Positions 50,032-61,201 of a stretch of 64,000 nucleotides of DNA are shown here, piece after piece. The stretch comes from Alnus glutinosa (lineage: Eukaryota; Streptophyta; Magnoliopsida; Fagales; Betulaceae), in contig NC_084888.1 in NCBI RefSeq assembly GCF_958979055.1, positions 4,234,001 to 4,298,000 of the forward strand, in the 5' to 3' direction. A model generated the notes under the pieces. It saw nothing but the letters and a program-made list of their open reading frames with translations, was not told where the DNA came from and made no database searches. How positions within the stretch are numbered: the stretch's first letter is position 1; each line of letters begins with the position of its first letter. The position numbers and the translations under genes were made by a program.

Positions 50032-50898
50032 TGATAAGTCTTGAATTATTCAATTCAAGACCCCTTAATTTGCATTTGTTAGACGTAGTTTGTATTGTAT
50101 GTATAACATTTTGTTGTAGTTTTGTGTTATGTCTTATTTTCAGGTCTTAGTTGAAATCTAGTTCAAAACAGTTGAATTAGACCTGAAAATACATCAAGGG
50201 CAATTTGGTCATTTCCAGAGTTCGAGGTTGATCCTGAAAAGATGAAAAATCGTCCAAGGTATTTCGATCGATCGATTATTTGTACAACCAATAATTTGAT
50301 CGATCGACTTTCAGTCGACCCAACTTTGATCGATCCAGATGCGATCGATCGATTCTTAAAGCATATAAAAATAGATCGATTGACTTCGCATCTTTCAGAA
50401 GGTCCAGATATTTCCAAATCTTTGTGCGATCCAAATTGAAAGTTGAGTTTTATGGACAGAAATGGACGGCGACCAGCTCTGTTTGTGCGGCTAGAATTGA
50501 TCCTTGATGAGTCTTTTGTAAATCTAAATCTCTATATATATGAGATGAGGGTTTAGGGTTTAAGCATGCATCTTGTGGGGGTTTCGGATTTTCTCAGGTG
50601 TATCACTTTAATTTCTTGTGTTTTAGTTTACTTTGATGCACGTTTTCTGGGCCAAAATCCAGAGAGCAACTTATTCTTCTTTTACTTCTTTGCTCTTCAT
50701 GTTTTAGCTTAGGTTTTATTTTTCTTTTGTAATCCGAATTTCATAATTTTAATATAATTGTTTTTGATTCATTTCCTTCTTGTTTCTTTACTGTTTTTCA
50801 TAGATTTTATGCTTAGATTAGATTCAATTATGCATAGCTAAATTAGTTCTTAGGGTTTGATCAAAATCCTCTCCAAAAACCATGAAGTGTTCTTGATG
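50032..50898 (+). repeat. 3' LTR of element B, first half
   Basis: Matches 45989-46873 closely, then stops in mid-LTR at TGTTCTTGATG and joins family A sequence. About 70 bp of LTR (corresponding to 46874-46945) are absent from both sides of the break. Confidence 0.85.
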
Positions 50899-52538
50899 AT
50901 TTATTTTATGTAATTTTTAAGTTATTAACCTTGTTTTAATATTTTAATATTTTATGATTTTATAGTTTTTATTATTTTAAGTATCTAATGTTTTAAGTTG
51001 TGTTTTAACAGGGTATTCCAAGTGGCATATTTAAATAATAAATCACGTCGTTATGATGCCCGAGTAAAAAGTAATATTTTACAAAAGCGCTGTTATGCCG
51101 CCTAAAATTCTAAAAGTATTTTTAGGCATTAGTAACACTAATGCTGTTATTCCACCAAAATTTCATAAGATTAAAATAAGGATTCTTTATACTGTACCGC
51201 TTGTATACTTTTAAAATATAAAATCCGCTATTTATATTAATGGAATTATTATGTTTATTTGATAAAAATATATAAGCTTTTATATTGCCATTTTACTTAA
51301 AGGATATTGTGGATATTAATTAATAAATGCCGTAATAATGTCCGCATAAATATGTGGTAATATAATTAACCTATTTTATGCCGTTATAATATCTAAGTGA
51401 CATTAGAAATTGGGATAAGTGATTTAGAAGTCGAAAGTGATAAACGTGATAAAATAGGTTTCTTAGCAATTTTATACTAACACACTATCACATGCACAAA
51501 ATTGTATTGCAGTGAGCACTTGTGTGAATATTGTCTAAAGCAGGATAGAACGGTAAGTATTTATTACTTACTGAGGATGATGCTGAATTTTCATAATGTT
51601 ATGATTTTTGCTTTATTTAATTGTTTGCGCATGTGGAATTTGCATATTTTGTTATTTTAATTTATGAATTTATTTATAAAAGAGTTGGGAGTGACGTCTA
51701 TATGTGCCAAAAATATCAATAAAAAACAAAGTAGGGAGTGACGTCTGCCTGTGTCAAAAAGATAATAAATTATTAGAGGAGTGACGTCTCCTTAGAACTC
51801 GCTAAACGGGAGTGACGTCTCCTATCATTCGCTAAACGGGAGTTACATCTCCTATAACACGTTAGACAAGAGTTACGTCTCCTAGATTTTATATACTGGA
51901 GTGACGTCTCCTTGAATCTATTTGTTAGAGTTACGTCTCTATAAGGTGAATGCTAGAAGAAAATGGTTATTTAAATAAATAAGACTATGCATATAAAACT
52001 GTCATTTTATTATGTCATTACATTATGTTCTTTATTTCTAATAAATCAGCAATCATAATATTATTAAAAACAGTGGACTCACTAGGTATTTTTGTATTAT
52101 TGTTTCTCTCTGTATTATATATTAATACAGGTTATGAGGAGGAGGAGGAGTATCAGGATTGTCCAGACCCTTAGATGATCTTGTTGGCAGTATTTGAGGC
52201 TAGGTTACCTCCCATTTTTGTGGACTACTGTGTTTAATCCATTATTATAATATTCAGATAACAATATTTATATTTTTGTTGGTATGTATTAATGATGCTA
52301 TGAATATAATGTTTGTAAAATTATTTGTGCCATACATGGCACAAATACTATTTTAATGTGTAATTATTCAATTACACTCTTTCTATATATTTTGAAGTGT
52401 TTTTTTTAAAAGCTCTGATGTGTTAATGTTAAGAAAAAAATATATTCCGCTATTAATTTATAACTCTGATAATGTCGTAATGTCACGTGAAAATCAAAAT
52501 TTTCACTTACGCCTTTTTGTAAAAGGCGAGGCGTTACA
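50899..52538 (-). mobile_element. LTR of family A type, proximal half
   Basis: On the minus strand it starts at 52538 with TGTAACGCCTCG, and TTTTCACGTGACATTACGAC matches the start of the solo LTR at 27712. The other end, at about 50899, is a broken end joined to element B. It contains a tandem cluster of GAGTGACGTCTCC motifs. On the right it abuts GCTAG and then the D LTR. Confidence 0.75.
51680..51960. repeat. Tandem cluster of GAGTGACGTCTCC motifs
   Basis: About eight copies of a GAGTGACGTCTCC-like motif (variants GAGTTACGTCTCC, GGGAGTGACGTCTGC) are spaced about 30-40 bp, often followed by CGCTAAACGG. The core TGACGTC is the classic plant bZIP (as-1/CRE-like) binding core and is nearly palindromic. 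It may be a promoter or enhancer block of the LTR. Confidence 0.75.
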
Positions 52539-53086
52539 GCTAGGGTTGGAGAAAAGAAGCGAAGGCTTGTAGATTGATGTTTCTGGAAAAGACGTGGCAT
52601 CATATCCTCTCGTGCACTTAAGGAGAAAGTGAAATACAGCTAGTGAGCAATTAACTAGGAGGTGGATTACAGCTGGCATGCATTGAAGGCTTGGATTGCA
52701 GCTGGTGAAGCTACCAGATGAGTTTTGGAGAAGGGGATATCACACACGTTGCTGTTATACAGGAACATGCGTGGGCCGAAAATTCAGCCTGAACTTTAGG
52801 GCTGAATTTGTTAGTTGTCTTTTCGTTTGGGCTTTAAGTAGTTTTACTGAGCCTTGTAATAATTCATTGAAAGTTTTAGCCTGTTTGTTCTTTGTGACTT
52901 TAGAGACCTTGGGCTTCTCAAATTGCTCAGACCTATGTTCCTTTGATTCAATATAGCTACGACAGTTGTTCTATCCATTCCTATTCATTCATCATTTCCT
53001 GAGTACAATTCTATAAAATCAACCATTCATATAACTCTCCTTCCATTATAGCAGAAATTACAGCAAAAGATATTAAGTTCTTTACA
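52539..53086 (+). repeat. 5' LTR of element D, main part
   Basis: Begins with GCTAG (52539-52543), the target copy made by the family A insertion, and ends AGTTCTTTACA. Aligns to 57516-58062 with scattered differences. Confidence 0.85.
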
Positions 53087-53115
53087 ATTGATATCAGATT
53101 TAGACGATCCTACAA

Positions 53116-56100
53116 ATGGCAAACAACACAAGGATGACGCAGATGCAACGTGATCTTGATGCTATGTAGAAGCAGGTGGGCGATTTAGCTGAGATGAAGA
53201 AGCAAATGGAGACCTTGACAACAACTATGAATGCCCTGTTGCATGAGAAATCAGTGCGGTCAGAGAATGAAGATAGAAGGCAGTATCAAGATTAATATGA
53301 AGGGAACAGTTCGGAAGGTGGGAGACCTAACCAACATCGGTTCAACAGGATATACTTTCCAAAGTTTGATGGGGAAAATCCTACAAATTGGCTATACAAA
53401 GCTACTCAGTATTTTGATTTCAATCAAATCCAAGGTATGGACAGAATTCCCATTGCTTCTTTTCATATGGAGGGTGAAGCCCTTATTTAGTTTTGGGAGG
53501 CTGAATTTAGTGGGCTAATCAATACATGGGATACTTTTGCTAAAGCTTGTTTAGTAAGATTTGGACCGACTGCCTATGATGACCCAATGGAGTCCCCAAC
53601 CCGATTGAGACAAACTCATTATGTGGTTGCTTATAAGGCCCAGTTTGAAGCCTTGTCCAATAGATTAAAGGGCTTAACTGAACCCTACAAACTTAGTTGT
53701 TTTTTGAGTAGTCTTAAGGATGATATAAGGCTGCCAGTTCGAATGTTGGCTTCTACAAGTCTTGGGCAAGCTTTTGGCTTAGCTACGATACAAGAAGAGT
53801 ATGTGTTGAGTTCTAGAAAAGCAATCAGGTTCTTCTGGTTTTTCAGTCTATGGCAAATAGACAACCTATGGCTAGTCCAGTAATTTTGGTGACCAGAATT
53901 TGGGTCCTAAGAGGGATGATAATTTAAACCCTTTTGTCAAAAAAGTTTCCCCTACTTTGCCGATTCATAGGATATCTCCTGCCCGTATGAGGGAAAGGTA
54001 GGCTAAAGGCCTTTGTTACTCTTGCGATGAGAAGTGGAATTCTTCTCATATTTGCAAGACTCCTAAGTTGTATCTGATGACAAGAGTGGAAATTCAACAA
54101 AGCGAGCCAGATGAGGAAGTTTTCTTCTATGGGTGGGATTAATATGGTTGAGGAACAAAATTCTGTGGAGTGTGTAGAAACTCCATAAATTTCTATTCAT
54201 GCTATTTTTGGTTCTAATAGCCCTAGTACCATGCGGATTGTGGGAATTTTTCAGCAGCAAGTGGTAGTCATTTTAGTGGATTCAGGAAGTACATACAACT
54301 TCTTGGATTCGGCTATTGTTTCTTAGGTGTGTTTGCCTAAGTTGACATCTAAGGTGATTGGTGTGAAGGTTGCTAATGGTCAACTTATGTCTAGTTAAGG
54401 CACATGTCCTGCAGTGTCTATACGGGTGCAAGTGAATACTTTTTACACAGAATTTTACCTTAGGTCCTATTATTTGGGACTTCTTGAAGTTAACTATGCT
54501 CTTTAGTTGGAAGGGAGATCAGATTTTGTTGCAAGGATTGACTCCCACTGAGATTTCAATAGCGGAAGGTTCTACGTTTCTGCAGTCTTCTAATAAAGGG
54601 GTGTTGTTACAGTTGATGGGCGGCGAGGATCCTGAACCTCTAGAAACTATTAATCCCTTGTTTAAGAAGTTGTTGACTAAGTTCCAAGTGATTTTTGAAG
54701 AATCTACAGGGCTACCTCCTATGAGCACCCATGACCACATAATTTTGGTGAAGGAAAACACGAAGCCAGTGTGTGTTCGGCCCTATAGATACCCTTATTA
54801 CCATAAAATGAAAATTGAAAAAATTGTACAGAACTTGTTGAAATCAGGGGTCATTCGAGCCAGTCAAAGCCCCCTTTCTTCACCCGTTTTACTGGTTATG
54901 ATGGTTGATAGGAGTTGGAGAATGTGTATAGATTACAGGGCTTTGAACTAGGAAACTATAAAGGATAAATTTCCAATTCTAGTCATTGATGAGCTGCTGG
55001 ATGAACTTTTTGGTGCTCGAATATTTCCGAAGTTGGATCTCAAATCGGGATACCTTCAAATTAGAGTAAAGGATGAGGACATTCCTAAAACAACATTTAG
55101 GACCCATGAGGGTCACAATGAATTTCTAGTTATGCCTTTTGGGCTAACCAATGCACCATCTACATTTCACGGCTTAATGAATGAAGTTTTCAAGCCTTTC
55201 CTCATAAAATTTGTCTTAGTTTTCTTTGATGACATATTGGTGTATAGCAAGTCAACTTAGGAACATGAGGGTCATTTGCGACAAGTGCTGAGAGTGTTGC
55301 AAACTCATCAATTGTATGCTAAGAAGTCCAAGTGCAGATTTGGGGTAGGGGTGATCGATTACTTGGGCCATTTCATTTCAGAACAGGGGGTAAGCACTGA
55401 CCCTTCTAAAATTACAACAATGTCTAATTGGCCAACACCCTCAACAATTAAGTGTCTAAGGGGTTTTTTGGGACTTACCGGATATTATAGAAAATTTATC
55501 CGAGGCTATTGGGTTATTGTTGCTCCTCTAACTGCCTTACTCAGATAAAATTCTTTTAAATGGAGTGAAGATGCTACTAAGGCCTTCCAAGCACTTAAGC
55601 ATGCAGTCACACACCCACCAGTTTTAAGGCTGCTAGATTTTACTAAGCCCTTTACGATTGAATGTGATGCTAGTGGGCTCGGAATAGGGGCAGTTTTGAT
55701 ACAAGAAGGACAACTGGTTGCTTTTATGAGTCAGGCTCTAAAAGGTAAAGCTCTTTTCTTTTCTACATATGAGAAAGAGTTATTATCCTAGTTTCAGCAG
55801 TGCAGAAGTGGAGACCATATCTCCTAGGTTGGTCTTTTATTATTAAAATTGACCAGCAATCTTTAAAGTTTCTTTTAGAGCAGAAAATGGGTAGAGTCAC
55901 TTAGCAAATGTGGATGTCTAAGCTGTTGGGCTATGACTTTGTTATTGAGTATAAGAAAGGAAAGGAAAATAAGGTAGCAGATGCCTTATCATGAGCGTTT
56001 GAAGATCCGAGGTTGCAGAAACCTAATTGTTCTTTAATCTCCTTTCCTACACCTACTTGGTTATAGGAGTTGAAGCTCAGTTACTCTACAGACCCAAAGA

Positions 56101-57430
56101 CCTAAAATCTGTTACAGCAGTTGAAAGAAGGCTCTAATGCTCCTAAGGGATTTACTCTACAGTAGGAATTAATATTGAGGAAGGGTAGAATTTATATAGT
56201 CAAGTCCTCCCCCTTTAAGGAGAAAATTCTGCATTACATTCATTCAAACCCCCAAGTTGGTCATTCGGGGTATCATAAAATAATGAAAAGAGCTAAAGCT
56301 GATTTCTATTGGCCTGGAATGAGGAAGGATATCAGAAAGTTGATTCGGGAATGTTCAGTTTGTCAAGCTTCTAAGGTTGAGAATGGCCATCCTACAAGGT
56401 TATTACAACCTTTATCCATCCCAAGTCAGAGTTGGTCTGATAATTCTATGGATTTTATAGATGGATTACCTCTCTCTCATGGTCACAGTGTGATACTAGT
56501 CGTTGTGGATCGTCTGACTAAGTGTGGTCATTTCTTCTCCCTGTCCCATCCTTACACAGCAGTGACAGTGGCCAACTTATTCTTTACTCAAGTCTTTAAA
56601 CTACATGGTCTACCTCAAACTATAGTTTCTGACAGAGATGCTGTTTTTACTAGTTCCTTTTGGAAGGAACTATTTCGATTACAGGGAACTAATTTGGCCT
56701 TTAGTTCAGCTTACCATCTTTAGTCAGATGGTCAGACCGAAGCTTTAAATAAGTGTTTAGAAGGGTATCTCAAATGTTATGTGGGAATGAAGGCTACGGC
56801 TTGGACTCAATGGTTGCTTATGGAAGAATGGTGGTATAACACTAACCACCATTCTTTTACTGGGTTCACTCCATTTGAAGCTTTATATGGGTATCCTCCC
56901 CCTAGGCTGTTATCCTGTGTTTCAGGAACTACAGCCAATGCAGCAGTTGACAATCAGTTAAAGAGCAGGCAACAGATTATTCAACTATTCAAGGAAAATT
57001 TGCAAAAAGCACAGAGCAGGATGAGACTTTATGCTGACAAACTCAGAACAGAGAGGAGTTTTGAGATAGGTGACTGGGTTTACCTGCGCTTTCAACCTTA
57101 CCGTTAGAAATCAGTGGCCCTGTGTAGGAATCTGAAGCTTGCACCCAGGTTCTTTGGTCCCTATCAGATCATTTAGAAAATGGGATCAGTAGCATACAAG
57201 CTTGATCTACCCCCAACATCGAAAATACATCTCATATTTCATGCCACCGGTTGATCGACATGGGGAGTTGAAACCCGAACCTGAGACCATCTTGGAGTGC
57301 CAGATGCAGAAGATTGGCCACCGACCTGCAACTGAGGTATTGGTCTAGTGGTGTGGCGCACCGAGAGAAGACAACACTTGGGAACTTTTGTACAAATTGC
57401 AAGACACACCCACACCTTTTGGGCAAGGTG
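53116..57430 (+). pseudogene. Gag-pol of chromovirus D with many stops
   Basis: The gag domain lies at about 53116-53900 (FPKFDGENPTNWLYKATQYF). Protease (VDSGSTYNFLD) is at about 54275. Reverse transcriptase is at about 54770-55300, with the catalytic FFDDILVYS near 55215. RNase H is at about 55600-55990. Integrase is at 56175 to about 56900, with HHCC-type zinc finger then MDFIDGLP and VSDRDAVFTSSFW. At about 57330-57410 there is a chromodomain-like EVLVQWCGAPREDNTWE. Stops are mostly TAG where relatives have Gln or Trp. No more than about 180 residues are open at a time. Confidence 0.85.
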
Positions 57431-57448
57431 TTTTAAAGGAGGGACATT

Positions 57449-58062
57449 TGTTATGTGCATCTCAGACAGCCTAACGGCTATGTCTGAGGGAGGAGGCAAC
57501 GACTGCTAGAAGTTTGCTAGGGTTGGAGAAAAGAAACAAAGGCTTGTAGATAGATGTTTCTGGAAAAGACGTGGCATCCTCTCGTGCACTAAATGAGGAA
57601 GTGAAATACAGCTGGTGAGCAATTAACTAGGAGGTGGATTATAACTGGCGTGCATTGAAGGCTTGGATTGCAATTGGTGAAGCTACCCGGTGCGTTTTGG
57701 AGAAGGGGATATCACGCACGTTGCTGTTATACAGGAACGTGCGTGGGCCAGAAATTCAGCCTGAATTTTAGGGCTGAATTTGTTAGTTGTCTTTTCGTTT
57801 GGGCTTTAAGTAGTTTTACTGAGCCTTGTAATAATTCATTGAAAGTTTTGGCATGTTTGTTCTTTGTGACTTTGGAGACCTTGGGCCTCTCGAATTGCTC
57901 AAACCTATGTTCCTTTGATCCATTCAATATAGCTACGGCAGTTGTTCTATTCATTCATATTCATTCATCATTTCCTGATTACAATTCTATACAATCAACC
58001 ATTCATATAACTCTCCTTCCATTACAGGAGAAATTACAGTAAAAGATATTAAGTTCTTTACA
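57449..58062 (+). repeat. 3' LTR of element D
   Basis: 614 bp, TGTTATGTGCATC to GTTCTTTACA, complete. The start is complementary to the inverted piece at 44472-44545. Confidence 0.88.
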
Positions 58063-58380
58063 CCCCATGGGCCACGAGGGTGGCCAAAACCCTTCATTTT
58101 TATTTTATTTTTTAGTTTTATTATTTTTAATTAATTTTTAAAGATGTGGGTGATTTGACAATTATGTGGGTGCTGACGTGTCAAAAGGGACAAGTGTCGC
58201 GTTCCTAGTGATGCTAAGTGGCAGTGACGTGGCAGACTGTTAGTTTTTAAACGAAAAACTTGACTAAGGTACTAATTTTGTCTTTTCCCAAAACGGAGGT
58301 ACCATCTGTGATGCAAATTGAAACTCAAGTACCAAAAAATAAAGTTTTCAAAACTTAAGTACTAAAAACGTATTTAACCC
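58063..58380. mobile_element. Foldback MULE-type element E, arm 2
   Basis: Starts CCCCATGGGCCACGAGGGTGG right after the D LTR and ends GTACTAAAAACGTATTTAACCC. It matches 44546-45107 in the same written direction; once the inversion is undone the two arms face each other as an inverted repeat. Confidence 0.8.
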
Positions 58381-59476
58381 ATTATTTTTTGTTTCAATAA
58401 ATATCTTTTAAATCAGAATATGTGTTAGAGAATTATGTAATGGGATGTATCTTACATCATATTAAATTTCATCATTATGCATAAGGGTTCTATGAAATCA
58501 TGCTTTTGTATTTTTCATAAATTTCTTGTTCGTTTAGGATCCATCAACAGAGTTGTAACTAACGAAACAAACCAGATTTGCCTTCACGTTTTCTATTAGA
58601 CAGGACAAAAGTGCTATGGTTTTTTATTTTTTATTTATTTTTTAAATTTGATTTGCACATGTTGGATTGATAGGTCATGGGTCTGTTGGACTACTTTATT
58701 ATATGACAATTTGTTCAATACGTGTCTGTTGGACTACTTTATTATTGACATTCAGATTACTTGCTACTTTCTATTATCCCAAACTAATGTGCTACAAAAA
58801 AAAAAAAAAAAAAAAGAAGGCATTTCTTGACATTTATATAAATGTCAGGATAATATTTTTTATTGTGTCACATTGTCAAAAAATGTCATGAAAAAAAAAA
58901 TCTTGGCATTTCACAATGTGCCAAGAATGTTAAATTTTCTTGACACATAATTTTATTGGTTAGAAAAATTGTAAAAAAAATTATGGCGTTTAAATATGTG
59001 ACAAAATATTATAATTTAATGTCATATAAATTTAAATTCCTGACAGTTAGACATATGCCATAAATTTTTTTGCCAAAATCCAAATCCCGCCTAATACTAA
59101 TTCTGCTTTCGCGCTTGATATGATCTAGTCAGTCAGTTTTCCACCACTAACTGGTGCACACGTACGCATTAATTTTTTTTTCCTATCTTTTTGCCCTCAT
59201 CTCCCGTAAGTACGCATTATTTTTTTTTTTTTTCCTATCTTTTTCCCCTCATCTCTCTCTCTCTCTCTCTCTCTATCTTCCATACATGTTATCTTTCAGA
59301 GAATGATAAACTACTGATGATCTTTATTTAGAGTTTTCTTATTATGTGAGGTCAGCTTTAGGGTTTTCGTTTTAGAATTTTTAGAGTAAATTAAAATATG
59401 CTCTGTTCATAAGCATGTTTGAATCCCTGTTTTGATGGTTTGTAGCCTTTATGATGTTCACTCAAACTATTTTCTT
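58381..59476. other. Intergenic DNA with CACTA-like subterminal repeats
   Basis: Around 58786-59070 GCTACAAAAA, then CATTTCTTGACATTTATAT and many GTCA/TGACA-bearing inverted motifs (ATTTATATAAATGTCA) look like a plant CACTA end. No gene. A TC repeat lies at 59252-59274. Confidence 0.4.
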
Positions 59477-59779
59477 TTATTCTATATGATGGTCTGTTTT
59501 GGTGCAAATAAAAGCGGCTTGGACATGGGATTCATCTATTGGGGAGGTGTTGAACTGGGCATTTCTGATGTAGGCTCGTAGCACAGATGTGTAGGAAGGG
59601 CTGCTTTGAGCGACTACTTTAGAGATTTGGTCTGGGTGGTTGGTTTGTTTTGATAGGCATTGGACAAATGTATCATAGATTGAATCTGAGTCAGCCCATG
59701 AGGTAAGGATTTTAAAAAGAAGAAGCAGAGGAATCATGATAGATACAAAAGGTTTTAAGAAGGAGGTTGATTTTCTCAC
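59477..59779 (-). pseudogene. Truncated berberine-bridge-enzyme-like (FAD-linked oxidase) N-terminus
   Basis: An open frame of 100 aa. It has a hydrophobic signal peptide (about residues 10-28), then SIYDTFVQCLSKQT and SSPSYTSVLRAYIRNAQFNT, the conserved start of BBE-like secreted flavoenzymes. It skips from FNTS to DESHVQAAFICTK, losing the residues that normally lie between (a KPLxIVTP-like stretch). It stops after TDHHIE, just before where the FAD-binding core should begin. No continuation is visible to the left. An intact family member has more than 500 residues. Dead fragment; a short secreted product cannot be excluded. Confidence 0.7.
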
Positions 59780-60001
59780 TGGTATCTAACTGTTTTGGTT
59801 TGAAACAATTAATAAGAAGCAAAGCAATCCGCACATCTCATTCCACTTGTAGATTAAAACACAATTCTAGCTCAGTTTATAAAATTGTTGTATTTTCTTA
59901 ATTTGAGCACGAGCTTCTCACGTACTAAGAGATACATGATAGTTTTATAGATCGTGTTTAAGAAAATTCTTCAAAAATTTATTTATGTCCTAAAAACATC
60001 A

Positions 60002-60303
60002 TCAAAATAACATACTTGAAAGTGGGGTGGTCGCTAGCTTAGGAGGAGGATGGGGTGGGTCATGCTTAGGATTAGCCGGCGGGTTGTCGTAGTCATCGAC
60101 GACCAAATTCTTTTGACTCCCTGGAAACATGCAACCACTATCATATATATATATACACAAATAAGTCTGTTGGCCGCCATTGTTATGACGATCAAAGAAT
60201 AACATAGGATAATTAACATACCTAAAGGGGCTTCACGAGCAAAGCACATTACGACAGAGGTAAAGAGGAGGAAGAAGAAGCACAACCGAGCTTGAAAACC
60301 CAT
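60002..60303 (-). CDS. PSY-family sulfated peptide hormone precursor
   Basis: Two exons, 60303-60222 and 60120-60002 (GT..AG, phase closes), give 66 aa. Residues 1-22 are a signal peptide (CFFFLLFTSVVMCFA). The second exon carries DYDNPPANPKHDPPHPPP (residues 37-54), aligned without gaps to the 18-residue core of Arabidopsis PSY1. The Asp-Tyr is the tyrosine sulfation site used by TPST in the Golgi. The Pro residues are candidates for hydroxylation. By family, the secreted peptide would act outside the cell on PSY receptors and promote growth or tune stress responses. Length fits (PSY1 precursor is about 75 aa). A donor-like AAGTATGT near the 3' end could permit a further exon, but the frame closes at a TGA at 60002. 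About 220 bp farther left on the same strand lies the BBE-like fragment. Confidence 0.82.
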
Positions 60304-60608
60304 CTCTCTCTTTCACTCCTCCAGGACTGATGATCTCTTGCAAAAACTATCATAGAGAAGTTATATCAAGAAAAAATTAGTCCATGCAATCAAAATTCGT
60401 TAAAATATTTGACGAATTGTGTTAGGTGTCACGTTAGCGCCAATAAAATAACGATATATGTCATTCTTAACAAAAAAAAAAAAGGAAAGAAAGAAAGATA
60501 TATACATTTATTAAAAATATGAATATATAAAATTAAACCAAAAAAAAAAAAAAAAGGCAAAGGGGCGGCTGTCGGTTGGAGGTGGCATGCGAGCCACCCC
60601 AACCGGAT

Positions 60609-60817
60609 CTAGGGGTAACTGCTTGTTGGACCGCCACACTTTTCCTTTTTTTGCTTTTCTTTTTTTTTTAAAAAAAAATTTAATTTTAAAAAGAATAACT
60701 TTTTTAGTTTGTGATTTATATATTTTTTTTTTTATTAAGAATGACTCATGTAGTTGGCTTCTAGGTGTTGACGTAGTACCTATTAGAGAGTGCGGTCCAA
60801 ATAATCAAAGCATATTG
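60609..60817 (+). repeat. Direct repeat copy 1 flanking a copia fragment
   Basis: GGGGTAACTGCTTGTTGGACC through a T run, TAGTTTGTGATTTATATA and TAGGTGTTGACGTAGTACC to CCAAATAATCAAAGCATATTG. The same order recurs at 61202-61400. A GGGGCGGCTG...GCCACCCC hairpin lies just before it (60566-60600), as in element E. Confidence 0.75.
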
Positions 60818-61201
60818 AAGTAAACTGTCATTCTATTCGAGAAGCCGTGGACACTTGTGTTATATCTCTTCCTCATGTTTATACTAATCTCCAGATCGCT
60901 GACGTCTTCACCAAGGCCTTGGCACGCCAGCGCCATCAGTTTCTTGTGGGCAAATTGATGCTTCTTGATCAACCAGCATCAATTTGAGAGGGAATGTTAG
61001 CATATATTTAGCCTTGATTTGTTAGCATATATTTAGCCTTGATTATAGTTGTAGATATTCTGTAACTATAGGTTAGTGATGGTTACCTTATTTGATTTTC
61101 GAGAATCGTGTAATTGCTGATATTCAGCATTGTAATTAACTGATTTATTTTCTATATAATACGAGAACCCTCACAATGAAAGGCATTCGATCCAATTGAC
61201 A
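60818..61201 (+). mobile_element. Ty1/copia 3' end: RNase H tail and short LTR
   Basis: 60826-60987 codes CHSIREAVDTCVISLPHVYT and, further on, ADVFTKAL, the standard end of copia RNase H, closing with TGA. It is followed by GAGAGGGAA (purine tract) and an LTR-like unit starting TGTTAGCATATATTTAGCC (60995), which carries a 25-bp tandem doubling of its own start, to about 61201 (TTGACA). The rest of the element is absent. Confidence 0.75.

Larger units (their letters stand above)
45989..50898 (+). mobile_element. Retrotransposon B, Athila-like gypsy element without pol (inverted segment)
   Basis: 5' LTR 45989-47786, primer-binding site TGGCGCCGTTGCCGGGGA at 47792-47809, gag region 48366 to about 49990, purine-rich GTTTGAGGGTG, and the first half of the 3' LTR from 50032 to about 50898. 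Interior is only about 2.2 kb and has no protease, reverse transcriptase or integrase. The rest of the 3' LTR lies at 36504-36738 and 42297-42899. Together they make one element inserted in BAHD copy 2 in the opposite direction to that gene. Confidence 0.88.
52539..58062 (+). mobile_element. Ty3/gypsy chromovirus D, degenerate
   Basis: 5' LTR 44545-44472 (inverted piece) plus 52539-53086; 3' LTR 57449-58062. The interior starts with a degraded Met-type primer-binding site (TTGATATCAGATTTA, 53088) and ends with purine tract AAAGGAGGGACAT before 57449. Order gag, protease, reverse transcriptase, RNase H, integrase, chromodomain shows Ty3/gypsy. It was inserted in the centre of element E with duplication CCCCA. 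Many in-frame stops make it inactive. Confidence 0.9.

Noticed and set aside
51680..51960. CRISPR-like array
   Set aside because: Regularly spaced short repeats, but in plant LTR DNA, with degenerate motifs and spacers that are themselves related.
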